Shown piece by piece: positions 1 through 5,948 of a DNA stretch of 7,534 nucleotides. Each line of letters opens with the position of its first letter. The stretch's first letter is position 1. Source of the DNA: Planctomycetales bacterium (GTDB lineage Bacteria > Planctomycetota > Phycisphaerae > SM23-33); the NCBI GenBank assembly GCA_030642005.1, contig DAOWOP010000129.1, forward strand, positions 1 to 7,534. The letters run 5' to 3'. The translations under genes and the position numbers were made by a program. The notes under the pieces are model-generated. The model was given only the letters and a program-made list of their open reading frames with translations. It was not told the DNA's origin and did not search any database.

Positions 1-21
1 CCTAGTCCCTAGTCCCTGTTC
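1..21. repeat. 7-bp tandem repeat, unit cctagtc (left-edge block)
   Basis: Three consecutive 7-bp units, two exact cctagtc and one variant cctgttc, run from the first base of the window, so the array may continue beyond it. The same unit family recurs at 802-836 on the other side of the 340-651 gene. Confidence 0.7.
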
Positions 22-120
22 TTCTCTCTTATTCACTTGTCAAATAACGTCCGGGCATCCTATACGACGCCCCTTGGGACGGCGAAGCCTTGGCGAAGCC
101 GCCTCCATATTAACATTCGT

Positions 121-148
121 GTTCACGTTTGCGCGCGCAAACGTGAAC
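121..148. repeat. 28-bp perfect palindrome, copy 1
   Basis: Each 14-base half (gttcacgtttgcgc and its complement) pairs perfectly about a centre between 134 and 135, with no loop and a core of alternating G and C. A closely similar copy lies 110 bp further right at 231-258, and the similarity continues about 10 bases past the right end of each copy. It could form a cruciform in DNA or a hairpin in RNA. No function is assigned. Confidence 0.85.
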
Positions 149-169
149 GCAAAACGGGTCTGAAATCTA

Positions 170-194
170 TAACTCCCGGCCTAGCCGGTAGTTA
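170..194. repeat. Imperfect inverted repeat between the two palindromes
   Basis: The arms are taact + ccggc on the left and gccgg + agtta on the right, with one unpaired position on each side (175 and 189) and a 3-base loop cta at 181-183. This gives ten base pairs in two blocks of five. No T-run follows on either strand, so it is not a canonical intrinsic terminator. Confidence 0.6.
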
Positions 195-200
195 ATATTT

Positions 201-216
201 TTCAGAAAAATCTGAA
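201..216. repeat. Short perfect hairpin, 6-bp stem
   Basis: ttcaga at 201-206 pairs with tctgaa at 211-216 around an aaaa loop, in AT-rich sequence between the two 28-bp palindromes. It could contribute to transcript-end structure, but its GC content is low and it lacks a following U-tract. Confidence 0.4.
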
Positions 217-230
217 TGTGCGATTTTTCC

Positions 231-258
231 GTTCACGTTCGCGCGCGCAAACGTCAAC
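231..258. repeat. 28-bp palindrome, diverged copy 2
   Basis: This copy matches copy 1 (121-148) at 26 of 28 positions. The two differences, c at 240 and c at 255, sit in different pairs and neither is compensated, so each breaks one pair of the palindrome. A dispersed repeat that has drifted, or a protein site tolerant of one-sided change, would look like this. Confidence 0.8.
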
Positions 259-282
259 GAAAAGCGGTCAACTGGGTGACAG

Positions 283-308
283 GGACTGGCCACTTAAGTG
301 GCCAGTCC
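283..308 (-). terminator. 26-bp perfect palindrome after the last gene, possible terminator
   Basis: Each 13-base half (ggactggccactt and its complement) pairs perfectly about the centre at 295/296. It starts 31 bases after the stop codon of the 340-651 gene in the direction of transcription, the right place for a transcript end. The bases that follow on the minus strand are CTGTCACCC, not a U-run, so if it ends transcripts it is not a textbook intrinsic terminator; it could act as a 3'-end stabilising hairpin. In duplex DNA it could equally be a protein site. Confidence 0.45.
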
Positions 309-339
309 TCGAGTGAATGATCCGATGGCCGGCGCTCTT

Positions 340-651
340 TCACCGTGCGGATGAAGCATCCCGATACGCCCGTAGCGAGTTCTTGCCTGTCTGTATTTTC
401 CTGAGCCTCCCGGCCAACTCGCTTTTCTGTGCAGTAAGCATCAGGCACAACTCGTTGTAGAGTTGCCGTATGCGTTCGCACTGCTCGTTGTCTCGCAGCA
501 GCATGGGGCAGTCAGACAGTTCCGTCAAGAGTTCATCAACCCTCGCAACCAGCGATTCGACCTCCTCATGCTTACCGTTTCGGGCCAGGCTGACCTGCTC
601 TTCCAGCAGGGTCTGGAGTTCCGTCAACAGAAATGCGTGGGCGTTATCCAT
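340..651 (-). CDS. Small helical protein, probable flagellar export chaperone (FliT/FlgN-like)
   Basis: A 103-residue, highly charged protein predicted to be nearly all alpha-helical. Residues 8-45 form an amphipathic heptad-like stretch (LLEEQVSLARNGKHEEV) and residues 73-97 form a second one ending in KIQTGKNSLRAYR. The layout of two helices plus a basic GK..LRAYR tail resembles the small FliT/FlgN-type chaperones that hold flagellar export substrates before secretion. Cysteines are at 48, 58 and 69. It has no signal peptide or membrane segment, so it should be cytosolic. The ATG at 651 is preceded by a weak purine-rich GAGAGAAAAA. It lies 205 bp after the TPR gene and is the last gene before a palindrome-rich gap. 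FlgN is already encoded upstream, so this could serve another client such as FliD or flagellin. The family assignment is inferred from shape and context, not from a decisive motif. Confidence 0.72.
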   Translation of the reverse strand: MDNAHAFLLTELQTLLEEQVSLARNGKHEEVESLVARVDELLTELSDCPMLLRDNEQCERIRQLYNELCLMLTAQKSELAGRLRKIQTGKNSLRAYRDASSAR

Positions 652-665
652 GTTTTTCTCTCATA

Positions 666-679
666 TTCCCCTCAGGGAA
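666..679 (-). other. Small hairpin in the leader of the 340-651 gene
   Basis: ttccc at 666-670 pairs with gggaa at 675-679 around a 4-base loop, about 15 bases upstream of the ATG at 651. On the minus strand its 3' arm ends close to the purine-rich ribosome site, so it could modulate translation. The stem is only 5 bp, so this may be chance. Confidence 0.25.
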
Positions 680-717
680 ATACACGCCTCGCTGAAGCAA
701 GCACGCCGGTCAATTGG

Positions 718-773
718 TTGATCAGTTGATCAGTTGATCAGTTGATCAGTAAATCGGTAAATCGGTAAATCGG
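718..773. repeat. 8-bp tandem repeat with a change of unit (4 x ttgatcag, 3 x taaatcgg)
   Basis: Seven exact 8-bp units in register: four ttgatcag (718-749) followed directly by three taaatcgg (750-773). The preceding bases 710-717 (tcaattgg) look like a decayed unit in the same register. Each unit of the first block contains GATC inside the palindrome TGATCA. The array lies in the 205-bp gap between the TPR gene and the small chaperone-like gene and has no coding role. The copy number is likely to vary between strains. Confidence 0.9.
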
Positions 774-801
774 TTCTGCTCTTTCAGTTTTTCCGTTTTT
801 T

Positions 802-836
802 CCAAGTCCCTAGACCCAAGTCCCTGGTCCCTATCT
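802..836. repeat. 7-bp tandem repeat, unit cctagtc family (inner block)
   Basis: Five 7-bp units in register: ccaagtc, cctagac, ccaagtc, cctggtc, cctatct. They share a consensus close to cctagtc with the block at 1-21, in the same orientation. The block starts 20 bases past the stop codon of the TPR gene. Confidence 0.75.
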
Positions 837-856
837 TCGGTATTCCGGTCTTTTCC

Positions 857-1657
857 CTACGTATCAGCGTCTTCCAGTTCAGTCAGTAGTTCCACAGCCT
901 CCGGTTTGTTCGGTTCCAGCGTAAGGACTTTCATCACCGCCTGCCTGGCGTCGGAGAGCCGGCCTTCCTTTGCGTACAGCGACGCCAGGCAAAAAAGTAC
1001 CGACGTATCGTCGCGATGCCCGGCCAGATATATCTCCAGGTAATAGATAATCTGCGAGAAATTTTCCATCTCGCACGAGGTTTGAAACAGTCCCAGCAGG
1101 GCAACGAGGTTATCCGTATCCAGTTCCAGGCACTTGAGGTACATTTCGAATGCTTCGGTGTATTCCGTCTGCTGCTGATGAATCATAGCCAGTCCGGCGA
1201 ATGCCTCGCTGCAATCGGGTTGGAAGTCTCCGGCAATCTGAAAGAATTTCCTGGCGCGGTCGAACTGTTCCCTTCGCATCGCCAGCGTTCCCAATCCGAG
1301 GTAGGCATCCGCCCGGGCCGGCGCTAAGTCAACGGCGGTCTGATAATACCGCTCAGACTGTGGAAAATCGTCCAAAGCGGCATAACAGTCAGCCAATTGC
1401 GTAAAGACGTGATAATGCGTCCGTCCGGCCTTGCAAAGCGGACATCGACGGGAAGAAAGGAATTTTTTCAGGTGGGCGATCGCCTCGGCGAATCTGCCCA
1501 TCTCGTATAACAGCGTCCCAGCCCGGCCAAGAGCGTCCCCGTCGCCCGGATCGGCAATAAGACACCTTTGGATACAAGCCAGTTCCTTTTCGTGCGTGAT
1601 GGTTTCCGTCGTGCCCGGGTCGGCGGGACGAAAGGCCGTTTGCGATGCTTTTGTCAT
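857..1657 (-). CDS. TPR-repeat protein with an internal CxxC...HxH motif
   Basis: A 266-residue protein made almost wholly of about six tetratricopeptide repeats, helical-pair modules that bind other proteins. Repeat-like units start near residues 39, 83, 117, 151, 185 and 219, with typical signatures such as AYLGLGTLAMRREQFDRA and LFCLASLYAKEGRLSDARQA. Between the first and second repeats an insert carries C72-P-L-C75 followed by H81 and H83, which could bind a metal ion. It has no signal peptide or membrane segment, so it is probably cytosolic. The start at 1657 is ATG, with AGGGA 11 bases upstream. It lies 348 bp after flgL and is preceded by a good sigma-54 promoter match, so it probably begins its own unit within the flagellar cluster. 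A role as adaptor or assembly factor for flagellar biogenesis is inferred from position only; the gene name is unknown to me. Confidence 0.88.
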   Translation of the reverse strand: MTKASQTAFRPADPGTTETITHEKELACIQRCLIADPGDGDALGRAGTLLYEMGRFAEAIAHLKKFLSSRRCPLCKAGRTHYHVFTQLADCYAALDDFPQSERYYQTAVDLAPARADAYLGLGTLAMRREQFDRARKFFQIAGDFQPDCSEAFAGLAMIHQQQTEYTEAFEMYLKCLELDTDNLVALLGLFQTSCEMENFSQIIYYLEIYLAGHRDDTSVLFCLASLYAKEGRLSDARQAVMKVLTLEPNKPEAVELLTELEDADT

Positions 1658-1786
1658 ATCCGGTTATATCCCTGTCGCGCCTGTTGGTCTTCGAACAGCG
1701 CCGAACGGCAAGCCGCCCAGCCGGCACTCATCCAAAATGACAAGCGCCATGTGCACGGTACACCTTGCGGTGATTACCCGCTTCGA

Positions 1787-1795
1787 TGGTATAAT
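1787..1795 (+). promoter_or_regulatory. Extended -10 match TGGTATAAT on the plus strand
   Basis: The sequence is a perfect TGnTATAAT extended -10 element. The -35 region is weak (ttgcgg at 1766-1771, with 19-bp spacing). It is oriented away from the TPR gene, and transcription would start near 1802 and run antisense to the end of flgL. Downstream are a GGAG ribosome-site match at 1848-1851 and an ATG at 1857 that reaches a stop after only 8 codons (ends 1883). Confidence 0.4.
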
Positions 1796-1796
1796 G

Positions 1797-1812
1797 TGCA
1801 AATTCAGTGCCG
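1797..1812 (-). promoter_or_regulatory. Sigma-54 (RpoN) -24/-12 promoter upstream of the TPR gene
   Basis: Read on the minus strand the site is CGGCACTGAATTTGCA. The RpoN consensus is TGGCAC, five bases, TTGC. Here GGCAC and TTGCA are both present with the exact GG-to-GC spacing that RpoN requires; the first base is C instead of T. Predicted transcription starts near 1786, about 129 nt before the TPR start codon. RpoN often controls mid-to-late flagellar genes, so the context fits. This was found by eye and not scored against a genome background. Confidence 0.6.
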
Positions 1813-2005
1813 ATAAACGTCCGGGCGAATTTTTTTATCTCCAGGATGGAGCAGGTATGAGCGATACGCATAACTCCCTATAATATAATGCTTTATCGGT
1901 ATTTATTTTTCCGCCCGGTACGACGCCGCAAACGCTCGGCTCCGCCTGTCGAGTGTCCGGGGTATGGATGTAAAACTTTTGAACACGCTTGTATAAAATA
2001 CCGGA

Positions 2006-3442
2006 TCAGATGTAATCCAAAAGCGACATGCTGAGCACCTTGGCGGTGGAGGCCAGGATCATTTGATAGAACGTCTGCGTCCGTGCGAGTTCGGCTGCAA
2101 GTTCGACAATATCGGCGTCCTGGAGTGTTGACCGGCGTATATCCAGATCGCCCTGTATATTCACCAATGTCGTCTTGAGCGTATCCATCGCCTGGCTGCG
2201 CCCACCGACGGCGGTCATGTTATCGGTCAGGCCGCCCAGGACCTCATTGAGCGACTCGATCGTCTCGCCAATAAGTTTGGTCTGATCGGCCTGCGAAAGT
2301 TCTCGCTCGTTGAGAAGAGCATCGCGTGCGCCGATGAGCATCCCGAACAGGTCATATGTGCCGGGGACCCGCACCGGTTCGACGCCGGTTCGCTCAATAC
2401 CTGTGGCGTCAACATACAGCACCCTGCCCGTGGCGGAATCTGTAACCGCTTCGTTGTTGGTAAATGCCGTCAGATCGGCAGTTGTTTCAAGGTCGTCGAT
2501 GGACATTTTACCGGTGGCGTTGATTGCAATGTCGATCATCCCGGACAATCCGCCGGCCAGGCTTGTCATATCGACGAATACCACGTCGCCCGCGGCGTTT
2601 GTGAGTTCCAGGTTATCTTCCGCGCCCGTGTAGTTCTCAAATTGTCCGTCGTCGAGCCTGATCCTTCCTGTGTCGGCGTCGAGCGTGAGCGTATGCGACG
2701 CGCCGATGATGGTGTCTTCATCGCCCGACCTGCTTCCGGCGAGGACGCCCGTGGCGCCGCCGTAGGTAGTCGTATCGTGCACTACGGTCAGCCAGACGTC
2801 GCCTCTTACGTTCGATGTTCCGACCCCCGCGGCAGCGCCGGTGTCGCCGTAAAATATCGGTTCGGATCGTTGGTCGGAGCGGAAGACGTCATCACCTACA
2901 AGCGTAGCCGATTGTTCCACGCCGGAAGCCACTGGAACGCTGATATTCTGCAGGCTTCCTTCGTATGCAACCGAGACGATTTTGCCGTCCTCGTAATGGG
3001 CGACGTAAGGCGCCGACGCATCCGAAGCGTCGCCGCCGAAGACGTACTGCCCCAGGACTGTCCTGTTCGCAGCCGAAACGGCCTGTCCCAGGAGTTTGTC
3101 AAAATACTCCGCTATTCCCGAACGTTGCGTGGCGGTGTAAGTCCCGCTGGCAGCCTGCGTAAGTTTCCCCAGGGCCTCCTGGGACAACGAACTGGACAAC
3201 TCCTGCATCACGGAATAGGTCTGCTCCAGTGACATCACGATCCGGTCGAGATTTTCGGAGTACACCGTCAGCGTCCGACTCCGGGCCTGTATGTCCATTA
3301 TTTGAAACGTATTGGCGGGGTCGTCCGAAGGTCGAATTACCCTCATTCCGGAAGTGATCTGCTCCTGCAGGCGCACCAGCGTCTGCGAGTGATTCTCAAG
3401 CCCGGACATCATGTTGTCGTAAATCGTTCCCAAACCGCTCAT
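2006..3442 (-). CDS. flgL: Flagellar hook-filament junction protein FlgL (HAP3)
   Basis: FlgL is the second junction protein between hook and filament, secreted through the flagellar export apparatus. The N-terminal flagellin-like helical domain shows LQEQITSGMRVIRPSDDPAN (residues 25-44), matching the family pattern SGxRxxxPSDDP, then GQYVFGGDAS near 131-140, a FlgL hallmark at the end of the helical region. The C-terminus (about 438-478) contains DIVELAAELARTQTFYQMIL, the flagellin-type helix that pairs with the N-terminal one. At 478 residues it is clearly longer than the 317-residue enterobacterial FlgL; the extra length is an acidic, Gly/Thr/Asp-rich beta-type middle section (about 145-370). 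It contains no cysteine, common in exported flagellar axial proteins. The ATG at 3442 has a weak GAG ribosome site 9 bases upstream. It lies 28 bp after flgK, probably in the same transcript. Confidence 0.95.
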   Translation of the reverse strand: MSGLGTIYDNMMSGLENHSQTLVRLQEQITSGMRVIRPSDDPANTFQIMDIQARSRTLTVYSENLDRIVMSLEQTYSVMQELSSSLSQEALGKLTQAASGTYTATQRSGIAEYFDKLLGQAVSAANRTVLGQYVFGGDASDASAPYVAHYEDGKIVSVAYEGSLQNISVPVASGVEQSATLVGDDVFRSDQRSEPIFYGDTGAAAGVGTSNVRGDVWLTVVHDTTTYGGATGVLAGSRSGDEDTIIGASHTLTLDADTGRIRLDDGQFENYTGAEDNLELTNAAGDVVFVDMTSLAGGLSGMIDIAINATGKMSIDDLETTADLTAFTNNEAVTDSATGRVLYVDATGIERTGVEPVRVPGTYDLFGMLIGARDALLNERELSQADQTKLIGETIESLNEVLGGLTDNMTAVGGRSQAMDTLKTTLVNIQGDLDIRRSTLQDADIVELAAELARTQTFYQMILASTAKVLSMSLLDYI

Positions 3443-3470
3443 AAGTCTGTTCTCACAGTTGTCGCAAGGT

Positions 3471-5429
3471 TTAGATTATGTCGAAAAGAAATTGCAGTAC
3501 GCGGTTCTGCGTGGATATGGACTTCGACAGCGCCTGGTACATTCGCTCAAAGATAATCAGTTTGGCCGCTTCGTCGTTTATGTCCACGCCGCTGATTTCG
3601 TTTCTCTGGGTGCCGAGTTGCCTCATGATGTTTTCCATGCTGGTCATTCTCGCCTGCCTGACGGCGACGGTCTGCCCGACGCCCGCGACAACCCGACGGA
3701 AATAATCCTGTGGCGTTGTGTTTTCCAGTTCTGCAAACGCCTGCCGGGCGACGTCGGCCATTCTGCGAATGTTGACGCCGTCGCCTCCGGATGCGCCGAC
3801 GTCACCGGCCAAACATTGAGATCGATTGAGTATCCCCTCTCGAACCGCCATATCGGCGGCGATATGCCCCGAAAACAACGTGTTGATACCCGCCGCCGCC
3901 AGGAAACCGGAAGTGTCCGAATCGGCCAGTACCTGGATAGTAAAATTGTCGCCAAGGACTAACGACCCTGTACTCAAGGCAACGTATAGCCCGCTGCCGA
4001 TGTCGAGCATATCCCCGGCGGCGTATCCCTGCCCGACATTTACCGTCTTTACCAGTTCGTTATCTCCGTTGCGCACCTCCAGCACCAGATCGCCGGCGAC
4101 GCCGACATCCCCGGCGCCGGCGGCCGTGCAGGTGAATACCTGGTTGGCGTCTCCGTCGTATATCCCTGAAATCGTCGCCTCGGCGTCGCCTGCAATGTTA
4201 TCGACGTGAGGCTGGGAGGATATAGCGGGGAGAAAATCGAATTGATAGCCGGCATCGGCGTCAATGTGCAGTGCGGAACCGACTATCGAAGCGGAGATAT
4301 TGGCCAGCGCGTTAAGGTCGGCCCGGATGGTCGCAACGGTATCGGTTGTCGGATCGACGGTGATTTCGTGGCGTGTTACGCCGCCGGTGGTCGTGTCGAT
4401 TACGCGGATAAAGAAGCTGCCTGCATCGACATCGAGCGGCCATTCGTCCAGGGTGTCTGACGAGACAGCCGCCCCCGTCAGTTCGTCGAATGAGCCGTCC
4501 ATCCCGACGCCCTGGACGTGAAGTCGGTTGATTTCGGTTATGATTTGTTCAGCCAGTGCATCGAGGCTGTTGCGGATGTCGGAGAGGATGTCGTTATTCA
4601 GCGTGAGCAGCGCCCCTATCTTTCCGCCCTCGGCGTCTGTCCGGCAGGACGCGGCGCCTTCGGGTGCGATCCCCAGTTTTCCGTCCGAGGTGGTCTGGAT
4701 TTCCAGCGGCATGACGGACTTGCTCGTTACGATCTGCATACCGTTGGTAACGACGTTCATCACTTCGAGCGTACCGATCCGCCCGGTAACTTCGACGCTG
4801 ATCAATTCCGCCAGTTCCATCACGGCCTGGTCCCGTCGGTCGCGGAGCATGTTCGCCGATCCGCCTCGCATAGAAACCGCGGCTACCTGCTCGTTCAGGT
4901 CGGATATTTCGGTCGTCAGAGAGTTGACCTGATCGACGTACTGCCTGGCCTGGAGGTGCACCTGCTCCATCACGTCATCGACAAATCGCCCGATATTTCG
5001 GAACTGTCCGGCCAGGCCGTCGGCGGCCCATACCACCTGCTCACGCAGCGCCTGACTGCTTGGCTGGGAGGTCAGTTCCGTCAGCGAGTCGAAGAAGTGG
5101 CTGATGGCTACGTCCAGACTTTCCGAACCCACCTCGCCGAAAGCGCTCTCAACCGTTTGCAGGATAGACAACTCCTGCGACGCCTGCGACAGCGACGACT
5201 GCTGACGTACTATCTCCATTTCCAGCAGGTCGTTGACGGCGCGCCGGACCTCGGTAATCTGCGCCCCGCCGATGGACACCGCTCCGTAGGTGTTCAGGCT
5301 CAATGAGCGGATGACAGGAGTTTGGCGATGGTAGCCCTCGCTTGCGGCGTTGGCCATATTGGTACCGATCAGTTCGATGGCGCGCTGCACCACGTCCAGA
5401 CCGGTCAGGCTTATCGAGAAATTCAACAT
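3471..5429 (-). CDS. flgK: Flagellar hook-associated protein FlgK (HAP1)
   Basis: FlgK is the first junction protein and sits directly on the hook. The N-terminus has the axial-protein motif IGTNMANAASEGYHRQ (residues 21-36), a variant of ANxxTxGY. A long helical section follows (about 65-300), including a coiled-coil-like DQVNSLTTEISDLNEQVAAV. The C-terminus shows ISGVDINDEAAKLIIFERMYQA (two parts, about 612-633) and STQNRVLQFLFDII, the standard FlgK end. At 652 residues it exceeds the 547 of the enterobacterial protein because of a beta-rich insert (about 330-505). After it comes SGFLAAAGINTLFSG (507-521), recognisable from long FlgK proteins of other phyla. It has three cysteines (262, 434, 539). 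The ATG at 5429 lies 3 bp after the flgN stop, with AAGGA 10 bases upstream inside flgN, which suggests translational coupling. Confidence 0.96.
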   Translation of the reverse strand: MLNFSISLTGLDVVQRAIELIGTNMANAASEGYHRQTPVIRSLSLNTYGAVSIGGAQITEVRRAVNDLLEMEIVRQQSSLSQASQELSILQTVESAFGEVGSESLDVAISHFFDSLTELTSQPSSQALREQVVWAADGLAGQFRNIGRFVDDVMEQVHLQARQYVDQVNSLTTEISDLNEQVAAVSMRGGSANMLRDRRDQAVMELAELISVEVTGRIGTLEVMNVVTNGMQIVTSKSVMPLEIQTTSDGKLGIAPEGAASCRTDAEGGKIGALLTLNNDILSDIRNSLDALAEQIITEINRLHVQGVGMDGSFDELTGAAVSSDTLDEWPLDVDAGSFFIRVIDTTTGGVTRHEITVDPTTDTVATIRADLNALANISASIVGSALHIDADAGYQFDFLPAISSQPHVDNIAGDAEATISGIYDGDANQVFTCTAAGAGDVGVAGDLVLEVRNGDNELVKTVNVGQGYAAGDMLDIGSGLYVALSTGSLVLGDNFTIQVLADSDTSGFLAAAGINTLFSGHIAADMAVREGILNRSQCLAGDVGASGGDGVNIRRMADVARQAFAELENTTPQDYFRRVVAGVGQTVAVRQARMTSMENIMRQLGTQRNEISGVDINDEAAKLIIFERMYQALSKSISTQNRVLQFLFDII

Positions 5430-5432
5430 CGG

Positions 5433-5948
5433 TTATAATTCCTTGTCCACCAGGCTCGTTCCGGACCGCCAGAGGCTCGTCCCGGTCGCGTCGTAGGTGG
5501 CGACCGTCTCTTCGGCCGGCAATATGCACTCCATCATCTTGCGATTAATACGGGAACACTCGACCAGCAGCATCGCAGTCTGAAGGTGTTGCCTGCGGAG
5601 TTTTCCGACCTGTTCGGCCATCCGCCGCCTTCGATCATCCACAGCCAACGCCTGCGCATCAGGCAATTCGGCAACCAGCACGGAAAGCCTCAATGCCTTA
5701 ACGTCGTCGTATCCGAAAACACCCGCCAAGGCCCCTCGAACGGTTTCGAGTTTCAGATCGGTCGCCGTCTGCGTCCGCTCGACCTGCTCGATCTGTTCGA
5801 GCAAGGCCTCGACGGCTTCGTCATCAGCGGCGACCAGCGATTCGGAAAGGTCCGCCAGTTGCGACCGCTTCAATTCCAGCAGTTCGATCTCTTCGTCGAG
5901 GATCACCACCAGTTCGTCAATCAGCGATTCTGTTCTTCGTGCAATCAT
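5433..5948 (-). CDS. flgN: Flagellar export chaperone FlgN
   Basis: FlgN is a cytosolic chaperone that binds FlgK and FlgL and brings them to the export gate. The 171-residue product is almost all helical: residues 5-70 are rich in acidic and leucine residues (LIDELVVILDEEIELLELKR), a basic helix follows around 105-120, and a C-terminal tail has TYDATGTSLWRSGTSLVDKE, similar to the tails of other FlgN proteins. The position directly before flgK and flgL fits. I chose the ATG at 5948: it overlaps the stop of the preceding gene by 4 bases (ATGA) and has GGAG 8 bases upstream. A longer in-frame start at 6008 would lie deep inside the preceding gene and add 20 residues unlike the family, so it is disfavoured. 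Confidence 0.88.
   Translation of the reverse strand: MIARRTESLIDELVVILDEEIELLELKRSQLADLSESLVAADDEAVEALLEQIEQVERTQTATDLKLETVRGALAGVFGYDDVKALRLSVLVAELPDAQALAVDDRRRRMAEQVGKLRRQHLQTAMLLVECSRINRKMMECILPAEETVATYDATGTSLWRSGTSLVDKEL

Larger units (their letters stand above)
1..339. other. Non-coding, palindrome-rich region downstream of the last gene
   Basis: No convincing gene is seen in this stretch; open frames crossing it are shadows or lack a ribosome site. It holds a heptamer repeat at the left edge, a 9-bp direct repeat (ggcgaagcc at 81-89 and 92-100), two copies of a 28-bp palindrome with a (GC)4 core, two smaller inverted repeats between them, and a 26-bp perfect palindrome 31 bases past the stop codon of the 340-651 gene. 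An 8-bp inverted pair (atattaac at 107-114, gttaatat at 191-198) brackets the first palindrome. The density of inverted repeats suggests transcript-end structures or a small non-autonomous repeat element. Which of these it is cannot be told from one copy of the locus. Confidence 0.7.
1658..2005. other. 348-bp intergenic region between flgL and the TPR gene
   Basis: No recognised gene is present. Its minus strand carries a sigma-54-type promoter (1797-1812) facing the TPR gene, giving a predicted leader of about 130 nt. The plus strand carries an extended -10 match (1787-1795) leading to a tiny reading frame. An AT-rich patch with overlapping tataat sequences (1879-1889) and further AT-rich sequence to about 1912 lies upstream of the sigma-54 site, where a bending protein or an enhancer-binding activator could act. 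No strong hairpin-plus-U-run terminator for flgL was found. Confidence 0.6.

Noticed and set aside
718..836. The repeat blocks as a CRISPR array
   Set aside because: The units are 7-8 bp and directly adjacent, with no unique spacers and no cas gene.
46..1826. An 11-bp direct repeat, aacgtccgggc, at 46-56 and 1816-1826
   Set aside because: Several exact 11-mers are expected to recur by chance in a window of this size, and the flanks are not alike.
1728..1871. A 47-codon minus-strand frame between flgL and the TPR gene, ATG at 1871
   Set aside because: The GGGAG before it is only about 2 bases from the ATG, the frame contains the whole sigma-54 match, the product resembles nothing I recognise, and a frame of this length is expected by chance.
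1431..1883. A 150-residue plus-strand frame overlapping the TPR gene
   Set aside because: It is mostly antisense to a clear TPR coding frame and its product has no recognisable domain or repeated pattern.
3971..3984. A GG-N10-GC spacing on the minus strand inside flgK that could pass for a sigma-54 site
   Set aside because: Only the GG and TTGC bases fit; the rest of the -24 element differs and it lies in the middle of a coding sequence.
4518..5306. A 262-residue plus-strand frame opposite flgK
   Set aside because: The opposite strand encodes an unambiguous FlgK; this frame is a by-product of its codon composition.
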